Positions 1 through 7,931 of a DNA stretch of 34,563 nucleotides are shown one piece after another. Numbering within the stretch: the first letter of the stretch is position 1; every line of letters starts with the position of its first letter. The position numbers were made by a program, and so were the translations under genes. The notes beneath the pieces were generated by a model. That model worked only from the letters and a program-made list of their open reading frames with translations, had not been told where the DNA came from and made no database searches. The DNA comes from Alteromonadaceae bacterium (GTDB lineage Bacteria > Pseudomonadota > Gammaproteobacteria > Enterobacterales > Alteromonadaceae), in assembly GCA_015487235.1 (NCBI GenBank), contig WFQC01000032.1, positions 1 through 34,563 of the forward strand, given 5' to 3'.

Positions 1-761
1 ATTGCACGCAATTCGTAGTCTATATCTGATTCTATGCATTGCTGCGCTAATTTTTCTGTGGCTAAAATAACATCTATTCGTAACCCTCGGTTATCATTAA
101 AACCTTTTGAGCGATAATCAAACCATGAATAACGTTCGCTTGCATCAGGGGCAAGTAATCTGAAAGTATCTTTAAAGCCCCAATCCATAAGTTTAGTTAA
201 CCATGCTCTTTCTTCGGGTTGAAAGCTGCATTTGCCTGTTTTTAACCAACGTTTGCGATTTTGCTCTCCTATGCCGATATCTAGATCAATAGGTGAAATA
301 TTAATGTCTCCCATAATAATAATTTTTTCGTCGGCATGATGATATTGTGTTAAATAATGCATTAAATCTTTATAAAACTGGCGTTTATAGGGAAATTTTG
401 TTTCATGATGAATACTTTCACCCTGAGGAAAATAACCATTTAATATTGTCACTTCATCACCATGATCATCGGTTGTTGTTGCCATGATCATCCGTTTTTG
501 TGCCTCTTCACTGTCTGAAGGAAAGCCTTTTTGTATTTTTAAGGGCTCTTTTTTGCATAACATGGCAACACCATAATGTGCTTTTTGCCCATGAAAATAC
601 ACGTGATAGCCCATAGCTTGAACATCTTCGAGAGGAAAAGCATCATCATGTACTTTAATTTCTTGTAAGCCAATAATGTCGGGTTGATGCTTGTCTATAA
701 TTGCTTGTAGTTGATGTAACCGAGCACGTAGCCCATTAATATTAAAAGAGATAACTTTCAT
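1..761 (-). CDS. xthA: Exodeoxyribonuclease III, partial (3' end outside window)
   Basis: Reading the minus strand from the ATG at 761 gives about 253 codons with no stop before the window edge, so the last part (roughly 15 residues in a protein usually near 268 aa) is missing. Visible signatures of the exonuclease III/AP endonuclease family are FNINGLRAR near the N-terminus, the metal-binding Glu in LQEIK (E34), [27 protein letters not shown] and [11 protein letters not shown]. The final catalytic Asp-His motif expected at the C-terminus lies outside the window. In this family the enzyme is a cytoplasmic Mg-dependent 3'-5' exonuclease and AP endonuclease in base excision repair. It is transcribed divergently from rstA. 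Identity is secure. Confidence 0.96.
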   Translation of the reverse strand, partial: MKVISFNINGLRARLHQLQAIIDKHQPDIIGLQEIKVHDDAFPLEDVQAMGYHVYFHGQKAHYGVAMLCKKEPLKIQKGFPSDSEEAQKRMIMATTTDDHGDEVTILNGYFPQGESIHHETKFPYKRQFYKDLMHYLTQYHHADEKIIIMGDINISPIDLDIGIGEQNRKRWLKTGKCSFQPEERAWLTKLMDWGFKDTFRLLAPDASERYSWFDYRSKGFNDNRGLRIDVILATEKLAQQCIESDIDYELRA

Positions 762-1176
762 AAAACTCACTCGTCAATTTTTTTCGCATCATAACAGAAA
801 ATGATTATCGCAATGAAGCATATCGTGAAGATTTAATTAAATGGGTATTAACTAAATCGTCAACGATATTCAGAGCTATGAGCAAACGCTCAAAGAGTGA
901 GTTTTAAAGGCTGGCTTTTTTATTTTTTGTCACGCTAACACTCGCTAAAAAACAGCTGTTAAATTATGTAACCTTGATGTAACACTGTGTCTTTTTGGCT
1001 TGCCTTTGTGTTTTTAGCTATATGATATTTAAAGAGTTTATTTTTAATCTAAAAATAGATGATAAATAACACTGCGCGTAATGAAACTTTTTCATTATAA
1101 TCGTCCTCTATTCGATTAGTCGATGTATATTAACAAAATATGCAAGGCTTTTTGAAACCTAGTGGAGCAATGGTAA
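762..1176. other. Intergenic region between xthA and rstA
   Basis: This 415-bp gap separates two divergent genes and must hold both promoters. The right half is very AT-rich and carries the tandem ATGTAAC repeat listed separately, plus a 10-bp palindrome AACAGCTGTT at 951-960. A possible but weak promoter for rstA has TTGCCT at 1000-1005 and TATGAT or TGATAT around 1021-1028. The frame 764-907 is open for 47 codons with protein-like composition but has no usable start codon, so I do not call it a gene. I see no convincing terminator or RNA gene. Confidence 0.5.
966..987 (+). promoter_or_regulatory. Candidate RstA-type operator (11-bp tandem repeat)
   Basis: Two adjacent 11-mers, ATGTAACCTTG (966-976) and ATGTAACACTG (977-987), agree at 9 of 11 positions. 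An 11-bp period is typical of OmpR/PhoB-family regulators, which bind as head-to-tail dimers. On the other strand this reads GTTACATCAAGGTTACA, close to the enterobacterial RstA box TACATNTNGTTACA as I remember it, with one extra base in the spacer. A weaker third copy, TGTTAA, lies at 957-962. It sits about 190 bp upstream of rstA, so autoregulation is the natural inference. Confidence 0.5.
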
Positions 1177-1890
1177 ATGACTGAGCAAAAGTTAGTAAGT
1201 AAAATATTATTAGTTGAAGATGATCGCCAATTGTCAGAAATGATAAAAGACTTTCTCGAAAGTGAGGGTTTACACGTAATTCAAGAGTTTAGGGGTGATC
1301 GTGTTGAAAAAACTGTAGAAAAACATTCTCCTGATTTGATTATTCTCGATCTTATGTTACCAGGTAAAGATGGCTTTACTATTTGCCGAGACTTACGGCC
1401 TGAGCACACTGGGCCTATATTAATGTTAACGGCTAAAAGTACAGACTTTGATCAAGTACTTGGACTAGAAATTGGTGCCGATGATTATGTGATCAAGCCT
1501 GTTGAACCAAGGGTCTTACTTGCGCGTATTAATGCATTGCTACGTCGAGGACAGCTTGCTGATCAAAATAAAGAAATTAATGAAATTTCTTATGGTAATT
1601 TAACTATTAATCGTAACTCTCGCCAAGTAGTGCTTGATAGCAAAGAAGTAGAACTTACCAGCCAAGAGTTTGATTTACTTTGGTTATTAGCAAGCCGAGC
1701 GGGTGAAGTACAAAATAGAGATTATATTTATAAAGCGGTAGTAGGTCGTGACTATGATGGCTTAGATCGTAGTGTTGATGTACGAATTTCTCGTTTACGT
1801 AAAAAAATGCTTGATAGTAACGATGTGCCTTTTCGTATTAAAACCATTTGGGGGCAAGGCTATTTATTTGTGCCTGATGCTTGGGAATAA
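1177..1890 (+). CDS. rstA: RstA-like response regulator (OmpR/PhoB family)
   Basis: A 237-aa two-domain regulator. The receiver domain (about residues 8-125) has the acidic pair D15/D16, phosphoacceptor D58 in LILDLMLPGKDG, T85 and K107. The stretch MLPGKDGFTICRDLR is very close to enterobacterial RstA. The winged-helix DNA-binding domain (about 140-235) ends with DVRISRLRKK and TIWGQGYLF, usual for this family. The ATG at 1177 has GGAG about 9 bases upstream; an out-of-frame ATG at 1170 opens a 4-codon frame that overlaps it. The partner kinase begins 25 bp after the stop. In enterobacteria RstA acts in envelope and acid stress regulation; the regulon here is unknown. Confidence 0.88.
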   Translation: MTEQKLVSKILLVEDDRQLSEMIKDFLESEGLHVIQEFRGDRVEKTVEKHSPDLIILDLMLPGKDGFTICRDLRPEHTGPILMLTAKSTDFDQVLGLEIGADDYVIKPVEPRVLLARINALLRRGQLADQNKEINEISYGNLTINRNSRQVVLDSKEVELTSQEFDLLWLLASRAGEVQNRDYIYKAVVGRDYDGLDRSVDVRISRLRKKMLDSNDVPFRIKTIWGQGYLFVPDAWE

Positions 1891-1915
1891 CACTTATCAA
1901 CCTAATGAGTAACAG

Positions 1916-3226
1916 ATGAAACTAGGTCGTACTTTTTTTAGTTTATATTTTTTAATAGTTTCGACCTTTATTATTTTCTCGTGGTTATTAGACGAAGTAT
2001 GGAGCTCTTATTTAGAGCAAGATATTGAGTCTTACACGGGCTATAAAGTCATGCTTTCTGCTGTTGGCGATTTTTTAAATAAACATCCCCAAGAAGAATG
2101 GCCTGATATTATCACTCGCTTAAGTGAAAAGTATCAATTACCGCTTTCTATTATTCCTGAAGAACAATTACATAATAAAAGCCCTGTACATCGAAATGCC
2201 TTACATCAAGGCAATACGCATGTTTATTATGATAATAATTCTGTAGTATTACATTACTTGATTGAGGGCAGTAATGTCATACTGACGCTTGGCCCAGCCA
2301 AAATGCCGACAAGACCTCGCTCAGAATCTATTTTAAGAATGCTTATTTTAGCAGCGTTAGCTTTGGTGATTTTTGTTTGGGTGTGGCCAATGTCGAGAGA
2401 TTTGGACTTACTGCGCAAAGCGACTATTTCTTTTGGTAAAGGTGAATTTAATACACAAGCGCCTTTAGCAAAAAGCGCCAGTATTGAGCCGATGATCAAT
2501 GCTTTTAATATGATGGCTCAACGGATCAAAGTATTAATTACGGCTCATAAAGAGCTCACCAGTGCTGTTTCTCATGAGCTAAGAACACCACTTGCTCGTA
2601 CTAAATTTGCATTACAAATGTTATCTACTAGTAAGGATGACAGTAAAAAAGATAAATATTTACAGCAAATTCATAATGATGTGAATGAGCTTGATGAATT
2701 AATTAATGAAATGCTAATTTATGCAGCCTTTGATAGTGATAGACCTAAGTTATCCTTTAAACCCACACGCATTGCTGATGTTGTTGAGATTGCAGCAACC
2801 CAACATAGCCAATATCAAGGCACTATAACTATTGATAATCAGGTTGATGATGTCTTAGTAGAATGTGATCAACACTTTATTCATCGCGCTTTAAGTAATT
2901 ATATTATCAATGCCATTAAATATGGCAAAGATCGTATTCATATAACGGTACGTGTTGAAAAAGAAGACTGCATTATCAGTGTTGAAGATAATGGTGAGGG
3001 TGTTTCTGAAGAGTTTAAACAAATTATTTTTGACGTGTTTTCTCGTGGTGATCAAAGCCGAAATAGAGAAACAGGTGGATTTGGTTTGGGGCTAGCCATT
3101 GTAAGTCGCATTATGGAATGGCATCACGGTTATGTTGATGTTAAAGACAGTGAACTTGGTGGTGCGGCTTTTATCCTTTCTTGGCCTATTCACCATCATA
3201 AAAATAACACTAAAAAAACGCCTTAA
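1916..3226 (+). CDS. rstB: RstB-like sensor histidine kinase
   Basis: A 436-aa inner-membrane kinase. TM1 is about residues 5-24, followed by a periplasmic sensor of about 115 residues (EEWPDIITRLSEKYQLPLSI resembles the RstB sensor region), then TM2 at about 140-158 and a HAMP linker. The HisKA domain has SHELRTPLAR with phosphorylated H220. The ATPase domain shows the N box (NYIINAIKYG), G1 (EDNGEGV), F box (FDVFSRGD) and G2 (GGFGLGLAI). Length matches E. coli RstB (about 433 aa). It directly follows rstA and is presumably its phosphodonor. The signal is not evident from the sequence. Confidence 0.86.
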   Translation: MKLGRTFFSLYFLIVSTFIIFSWLLDEVWSSYLEQDIESYTGYKVMLSAVGDFLNKHPQEEWPDIITRLSEKYQLPLSIIPEEQLHNKSPVHRNALHQGNTHVYYDNNSVVLHYLIEGSNVILTLGPAKMPTRPRSESILRMLILAALALVIFVWVWPMSRDLDLLRKATISFGKGEFNTQAPLAKSASIEPMINAFNMMAQRIKVLITAHKELTSAVSHELRTPLARTKFALQMLSTSKDDSKKDKYLQQIHNDVNELDELINEMLIYAAFDSDRPKLSFKPTRIADVVEIAATQHSQYQGTITIDNQVDDVLVECDQHFIHRALSNYIINAIKYGKDRIHITVRVEKEDCIISVEDNGEGVSEEFKQIIFDVFSRGDQSRNRETGGFGLGLAIVSRIMEWHHGYVDVKDSELGGAAFILSWPIHHHKNNTKKTP

Positions 3227-3306
3227 AAATACCTTAAAAAAAGTTAAAGAAAATTTTTTTTGTGCCGATAGCTTAGTCACATCATAAAGATATGAGTCGT
3301 TAAGCT

Positions 3307-3852
3307 TTGGTCGAAGTCGAAAACAACGTACTGGTTCATGAATTACAATTAGGCACTCAACTTAGCCAAAGTGTTCACAGTGGACGTCGTGCTGATTTTG
3401 CCTTGATGCTCGCAATGCTCAGTGATGATGTTCGTGAGCATAGCCAATTTCATCTTCCTCATACTGAAACAACAGAAAATGAAATTAATGACAAAAAACT
3501 GCGTCAGCGTTTTCAATTACCCGAACCAGCACCTTTAGCGGTACAAGATCCCCAAGAGATAGCAAAATATAACCAGGCAAAACTGGTGTTAGAAAAGCGA
3601 CTGGCTGATTTGCATTTGCAAAATATACTATCACCTTTACCTTTAAGTATTCGTGATGATGCCAGCTATATCGAAAGTGAAATTATTGAAAATACTTCAA
3701 TTCATTGTCAGCGACGTTATAAAAAGCAAAGTGATAAAGATAAAGAAGGTCTTTTTAATAAGGTTGCCCAGTTTAACGCTAAAGCATGGTTATCAGGTAT
3801 AGAAAAAAGCTTACTTGACTCTCCTATGGTGACAAGTCACAGCAGCGCTTAA
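3307..3852 (+). CDS. VC2046/SO_2500-family protein of unknown function
   Basis: A 181-aa soluble protein with no signal peptide or membrane segment. I recognise the N-terminal style (HELQLGTQLSQSVHSGRRAD followed by FALMLAMLSDDVR) as the uncharacterised family named after Vibrio VC2046 and Shewanella SO_2500. The first start in frame is TTG at 3307, only two codons after an in-frame TAA, and it has no good ribosome-binding site. No ATG follows until residue 34, so TTG (or CTG at 3331) must be used if the conserved N-terminus is translated. The 3' end overlaps the convergent ychJ by 29 bp. Function unknown. Confidence 0.7.
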   Translation: MVEVENNVLVHELQLGTQLSQSVHSGRRADFALMLAMLSDDVREHSQFHLPHTETTENEINDKKLRQRFQLPEPAPLAVQDPQEIAKYNQAKLVLEKRLADLHLQNILSPLPLSIRDDASYIESEIIENTSIHCQRRYKKQSDKDKEGLFNKVAQFNAKAWLSGIEKSLLDSPMVTSHSSA

Positions 3853-4294
3853 ACTTTTTATTACTCGCACAAGGGCAGGGATCATTTCTACTTAGTTTTT
3901 GTACCATGTGGTGGCTTTTTATATCGCCGTCAAGGTAGCGCCAGTGACTATCTTCTTGTATAAATCTAGAGACTTCATGCAGTTGGTACAAACTATTTCC
4001 TTGTACATAGTAAGCAATAAACTCAACGGTTGGCATACTAGTGCTTGCTAAGGTGTTTAAAATTGTTAAGCCTGTCCAACGGCATTGCTCAGCCCAATTA
4101 GCAATATCGTCAATTGACTGCTCTTTCTGGCTACTAAGCGCATAAGTTTCAAAAATATATTGTGCTTGTTTGGTCGCATAAGCGCTATAACGAGAACGCA
4201 TTAGTTGCTCAGGCGATTGTGCTTTTAGCTTATAAGTTATAATAGGCTGACAACATTCATTAAAAGGTTTTTGGCTTTTACAAGGACAAAGCAT
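3824..4294 (-). CDS. ychJ: YchJ family protein (UPF0225) with two SEC-C motifs
   Basis: A 156-aa cytoplasmic protein with a cysteine-rich SEC-C-type zinc-binding motif at each end: CPCKSQKPFNECC at residues 3-15 and DPCPCASNKKFKRCC near the C-terminus. Between them lies the NTF2-like YchJ domain (PEQLMRSRYSAYA, WTGLTI, VEFIAYY, SRFIQEDSHWRYLDGD). This architecture and length match YchJ. The biochemical role of the family is not established; SEC-C motifs bind zinc and in SecA contact SecB. It starts at the ATG at 4294 and overlaps the convergent upstream gene by 29 bp. Confidence 0.88.
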   Translation of the reverse strand: MLCPCKSQKPFNECCQPIITYKLKAQSPEQLMRSRYSAYATKQAQYIFETYALSSQKEQSIDDIANWAEQCRWTGLTILNTLASTSMPTVEFIAYYVQGNSLYQLHEVSRFIQEDSHWRYLDGDIKSHHMVQKLSRNDPCPCASNKKFKRCCDLSP

Positions 4295-4369
4295 AATTAT
4301 TAACGACTAATCAAGTTCAATGGAGTGCCTTAGTGTAACAAAGCCTCTTGGGTTTGCGCAGTCATAATA

Positions 4370-4786
4370 TTATGTAAGGTTATTAATAACAATACAGTGG
4401 GTTTTACCTTGTTGAGCAAATTGACTCAATTTAAGCAGTTGTTGATGGCTAAATTGAGTATTACATAAAATCAGTGCTGCACAGTTTCCTGCTGAGAGTA
4501 GTTTATGAATATTTTCAAGGCTTATATTTAATTGCTGAGAATTGACTTTAAGCACTTTAGTGTCTCCAATTTTTTCACTGACTTTAAGTAATTCAATATC
4601 TTCTTTTTTTGCATCCATAATCATAACCCAGCGTTTATCTTGTTGGTGTTGTTGGCATATTTGACCAAACAACTGATAAAACGGTGTATTGTTTGTAGCA
4701 TGGTGAATGTCTATCCAATAACTTAGTTTTACTTGTTGATGAGTATTGGTTGACGGTAATAGATCTGTATTTTGATAATTTAGCAT
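4370..4786 (-). CDS. sulA: SulA-like SOS cell division inhibitor
   Basis: A 138-aa soluble protein. Features shared with SulA include the conserved RW in the central region (KRWVMIMDAKKEDIE), the segment VLKVNSQQLNISLENIHKLL, and SAGNCAALILC near the C-terminus. A GTG at 4795 is in frame, but the ATG at 4786 is the better start because AAGGTG lies 6-8 bases before it and overlaps that GTG. SulA-family proteins bind FtsZ and block septation during DNA damage. A consensus LexA box lies 33 bp upstream, which strongly supports the call. A 12-bp palindrome, CATAATATTATG, covers the stop codon (4363-4374). Confidence 0.85.
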   Translation of the reverse strand: MLNYQNTDLLPSTNTHQQVKLSYWIDIHHATNNTPFYQLFGQICQQHQQDKRWVMIMDAKKEDIELLKVSEKIGDTKVLKVNSQQLNISLENIHKLLSAGNCAALILCNTQFSHQQLLKLSQFAQQGKTHCIVINNLT

Positions 4787-4818
4787 GACAAACACCTTTT
4801 TATTTTTTAATTACAAGA

Positions 4819-4838
4819 TACTGTATATATGTACAGTA
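4819..4838 (-). promoter_or_regulatory. LexA (SOS) box upstream of sulA
   Basis: TACTGTATATATGTACAGTA at 4819-4838 has CTGT-N8-ACAG with the flanking TA/TA, differing at one position from the ideal gammaproteobacterial LexA consensus. It lies 33 bp before the sulA start, as in known SOS operators. The divergent gene at 5063 is 225 bp away, so co-regulation of that gene is less likely. Confidence 0.93.
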
Positions 4839-5062
4839 GTTGTTTTTTGAGGAATAATCAAGCAAAAAATAGCCCTAAAGAGGAAATATTTTTTAATTTT
4901 GAGTTTTTTTTAATCAAATTTTAACTTATAGTGTTGCCGTTCTATTTAGATATAGGCTGGGATCGTCTTTGTTGTAGTAGTAAAAAAGCTAGGGTAATTG
5001 AGCGTTGTTTTGTAGCTTTAACGCACGTTTTAGCGAATAAATAAAAATAAAGGAATATTATA

Positions 5063-5251
5063 ATGGAAGAAAATCTACTGACTCATTTAAAATCAGCTAA
5101 TGACATGCTTGATGAATTTCAAGCGCAAAGTGCTGTAGATGATTGCTCTGAAGTATCTTTAATGCGCTTAAGTTCGGCGTTAAAGAGTATCGATCAAGAA
5201 GTCAATAAACTTAAAGAGCTCATTAACACCAAGACTGATACTCTGCTGTAG
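5063..5251 (+). CDS. Small helical protein of unknown function
   Basis: A 62-aa acidic protein, preceded by a good ribosome-binding site (AAAGGA, 7 bases before the ATG). It has no signal peptide. The C-terminal half (LSSALKSIDQEVNKLKELIN) has heptad-like spacing of hydrophobic residues and could form a short coiled coil. It ends 23 bp before apbE, so it may be co-transcribed with it. I do not recognise a family. Coding status rests on the start signals, codon usage and tight spacing to the next gene. Confidence 0.6.
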   Translation: MEENLLTHLKSANDMLDEFQAQSAVDDCSEVSLMRLSSALKSIDQEVNKLKELINTKTDTLL

Positions 5252-5274
5252 TATTAATATATTATAAGGCTTTT

Positions 5275-6270
5275 ATGCAACGTATTATTTTTTTTCTTTT
5301 TAGCTATTTTTTCTTTTCTTCTGTGGTATTTTCACAATGGTATCAAGACACATTTAAAGTGATGGGCACTCTGTCGCATGTTGAGTTTTGGCTTGATGAT
5401 TACCAACATCGTTTAACTCAGGTTGATAATCAGCAGCAAGCTCGTACTTTACTGCTTGCGGTAAAAGAAGAGATGTTTCGTATTGATCAACAAATGAGCC
5501 CTTATAAACAACAGAGTGAATTAAGTCGTATTAACCGGTTAGCAAGTAGCCAAGCGGTAAAAATTAGCCAAGAATTATTTGATTTACTGACAGTAGCACA
5601 AGATATTTCACGGTTAAGTGAAGGTGCTTTTGATATTACTTATGCGTCTGTGGGATATCAATATAATTACCGAGAAAGAAAAAAACCAAGCCAAAGTGAT
5701 ATCACTAAAGCATTACCTGCAATTAATTATCAGAGTATTATTTTAGATCGTAAGCAAAAAACTATACGTTTTAAACATGCCGATGTACGCATAGATTTAG
5801 GAGGAATAGCAAAAGGTTATGCGGTTAAGCGTTGTTTAGAAATATTAAAAAAAGCAGGCATAGAGCACGCCTTAGTTAGTGCTGGTGGAGATACGGGCTT
5901 ATTAGGAGACCGCCGAGGTCGTCCATGGCTTGTTGGTATTAAGCATCCGCGGGCAGATCATAAAACGGCGGTGCATATTCCCCTTGTTGATGAAGCCATT
6001 TCAACCTCTGGTGACTATGAACGCTACTTTATTGAAGATGGGGTGCGTTATCATCATATAATCAACCCCAAAACAGGTGATTCAGCGAGAGCAGTGGTGA
6101 GTGTTTCTGTTATTGGTAAAGATCCGACTTATGTTGATGCATTATCAACAACTGTTTTTGTTAAAGGCTTGAAAGAGGGTTTAGCCTTAATTGAAAAACT
6201 ACCTGAATTTGAGACCATTATTATTGATAAAAATCAACGGTTGCATTTTTCTTCAGGTTTGCAACCGTGA
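5275..6270 (+). CDS. apbE: FAD:protein FMN transferase (ApbE), exported
   Basis: A 331-aa ApbE-family enzyme. A hydrophobic signal peptide (about residues 1-20, cleavage near VFS-QWY) has no lipobox Cys, so the protein should be soluble in the periplasm. Signatures are MSPYKQQSELSRIN, FDITYASVG, DLGGIAKGYAV (from D174), SAGGDTGLLG, GIKHPR, HHIINPKTGD (from H260) and the metal-site region VDALSTTVF. In this family the enzyme uses FAD to attach FMN covalently to a Thr/Ser of exported or membrane redox proteins such as NqrC and RnfG. No NqrC or RnfG homologue is in this window. It is convergent with the Tat-exported protein at 6336-7916. Confidence 0.93.
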   Translation: MQRIIFFLFSYFFFSSVVFSQWYQDTFKVMGTLSHVEFWLDDYQHRLTQVDNQQQARTLLLAVKEEMFRIDQQMSPYKQQSELSRINRLASSQAVKISQELFDLLTVAQDISRLSEGAFDITYASVGYQYNYRERKKPSQSDITKALPAINYQSIILDRKQKTIRFKHADVRIDLGGIAKGYAVKRCLEILKKAGIEHALVSAGGDTGLLGDRRGRPWLVGIKHPRADHKTAVHIPLVDEAISTSGDYERYFIEDGVRYHHIINPKTGDSARAVVSVSVIGKDPTYVDALSTTVFVKGLKEGLALIEKLPEFETIIIDKNQRLHFSSGLQP

Positions 6271-6335
6271 TTATAGTGCTTAATTACACTGCTACCACCT
6301 TTATATTTGAAATATTAACAGTCCTTAGTGGTAAT

Positions 6336-7916
6336 TTAAGTCATTATTGAATTAAATGCAGTTAAAGAGTCTAACATGGTGTTGTTTCCTAAACTTTGTC
6401 CGGGTACAACAGTTGAAAATTGCCCTTCTTCTCCATGTAAGGCCATATAGTTAAGTAATACAGTTTCTACCAGTAGATTGACATTATTTGCTGAAGGTGC
6501 AGAAGAGGTTTCTACCGAAGCATCAGGGCGCATATAACCTATTTGTTGTTGTATTGCTTTATCTTCATCAGTGTTGCCGCGTAACTCAGGACGACCAGTA
6601 GGGTTATAAACTAAAAAGAAAGAAGCCCCCGTTGAAGAATTGTCACCTGTCCATTCTCCTTTTCCTCTGCCTTCTTCAGAGTCATCAATTCTACCGTTAC
6701 TTGCCACAGAACCATCACTAAACACATACATCATTAAAGGCATATTACGGCGCGCCGCATATTCTAAGCAAGCTCCCATACAACGACCCGCGCGCAAATC
6801 GCGTAACTCTCCTGTACCGCGCTCACCCGTATGGTAATCAAAACCTCCCATTGTAATGGTACCCGCTCCTGAGAAACCATTTACAACAAGTTTCATAATA
6901 GAGGCGGTTTTTTGAAATTCTCTTTCGTTATCAAATTCATTAAGAGTAAAAATACCGGCAGGCCCAACAATATCAGGATCAAGTAGCGGGTTTAATGTTG
7001 CAGGGTTGCCAAATCTATCGGTTAAGTCAGCACTTTTTACGTAGCCACAATTAACCATATCTTTGATCACCTCATCTCGTGTTACTTGTGTATTTACTTT
7101 ACCCATTTTAGCCGCGCTAATACGTTGAATGCTTTCCATTACTGCTACAGCATCAGATTGAGAAAGTAATGTAAATAAATCACCAATATCAACTAAACCT
7201 GTTACGTCACTGGGTCGATCTATTTTGGTGGGACGAATGCTTAAATCAATAAAGCGTGCTGGAGCAATAGAATTACCACCTGAGTCGGTATTTCTAGAGC
7301 CAATAAGTGGCATTAAAGAACCATTAGCTCCCGCGGCAGCTATGGCATACATAGGATTGTGCGGATTATTACTGGTATCATTGTCTGAGCGGTTGGGGAT
7401 CACCGCACCGTTAATGTTTGCCGCGGTTTCAGGCGATACTTTTTCTAAAATACCACGTAAAAAAGCAGAGTCTGAGTGAAAAGCAAGGCCTAGATCTGTA
7501 TTGATAAAGTCAGATAAGCCCGTATTAGGATTGGCTATTGCTGGTAACATATCGCCAGGTAAGCCTAATTTGTTGTAACCTGCGGTTGACAAAAAGTCGA
7601 GTTGTCCGCCGTAGCCACCGACTAAAACATTAGAGCCTACAATATTTGCACCACCAGCCAGATCAAAGCTAATAAAGGGGATTTTTCCTGCGCCTTGTAC
7701 ACTTATACCACAAGACTCGCGTAAGGCTTCTAAGTCAGCAGACAAAGCCGCTTGTGCTTGATTAGGGTTTGTAAAAAGACTGAATAAAGATAAGCCTGCT
7801 ATTGCTTGTCCGCCGCGACGTAAGCCGGTGGCGATAAAATCACGACGTGTCATCGGTTTTTGGTGATCGCTAAATAATAAAGGAGCGTCTGGGTGTAAAT
7901 GTTTCTTGTGTGTCAT
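6336..7916 (-). CDS. Tat-exported protein, DUF1501-like
   Basis: A 526-aa protein with a twin-arginine signal: MTRRDFIATG around R24-R25, a hydrophobic stretch, and a probable cleavage site after NQAQA (residue 56). The mature part starts with PFISFDLAGGANIVGSNVL and later has MGGFDYHTGERGTG and MPLMMYVFSDGSVASNG. This pattern resembles DUF1501 proteins (alkaline-phosphatase-like fold), but I am not certain. Tat export suggests it folds or takes a cofactor before crossing the membrane. It is the last gene of a three-gene operon, 15 bp after the LamG cytochrome, with AAAGGA before its ATG. A TGAS tetrapeptide at 429-432 is near, but not identical to, an ApbE target motif. Confidence 0.6.
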   Translation of the reverse strand: MTHKKHLHPDAPLLFSDHQKPMTRRDFIATGLRRGGQAIAGLSLFSLFTNPNQAQAALSADLEALRESCGISVQGAGKIPFISFDLAGGANIVGSNVLVGGYGGQLDFLSTAGYNKLGLPGDMLPAIANPNTGLSDFINTDLGLAFHSDSAFLRGILEKVSPETAANINGAVIPNRSDNDTSNNPHNPMYAIAAAGANGSLMPLIGSRNTDSGGNSIAPARFIDLSIRPTKIDRPSDVTGLVDIGDLFTLLSQSDAVAVMESIQRISAAKMGKVNTQVTRDEVIKDMVNCGYVKSADLTDRFGNPATLNPLLDPDIVGPAGIFTLNEFDNEREFQKTASIMKLVVNGFSGAGTITMGGFDYHTGERGTGELRDLRAGRCMGACLEYAARRNMPLMMYVFSDGSVASNGRIDDSEEGRGKGEWTGDNSSTGASFFLVYNPTGRPELRGNTDEDKAIQQQIGYMRPDASVETSSAPSANNVNLLVETVLLNYMALHGEEGQFSTVVPGQSLGNNTMLDSLTAFNSIMT

Positions 7917-7931
7917 ATTATATTCCTTTAT

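Noticed and set aside
764-907. 47-codon open frame with protein-like composition (contains AYREDLIKWVLTKSS) after xthA
   Set aside because: No ATG, GTG or TTG at a useful position and no ribosome-binding site; it might be a remnant of a lost gene, but there is nothing to identify it by.
911-928. T-rich run after GGCTGGC as a terminator for a plus-strand transcript
   Set aside because: No stable hairpin precedes the T-run; GAGC-AAAC-GCTC upstream is only a 4-bp stem and is too far away.
7225-7479. 84-codon plus-strand open frame within the Tat-exported protein gene
   Set aside because: Lies wholly antisense inside a gene with clear motifs; no independent start signals.
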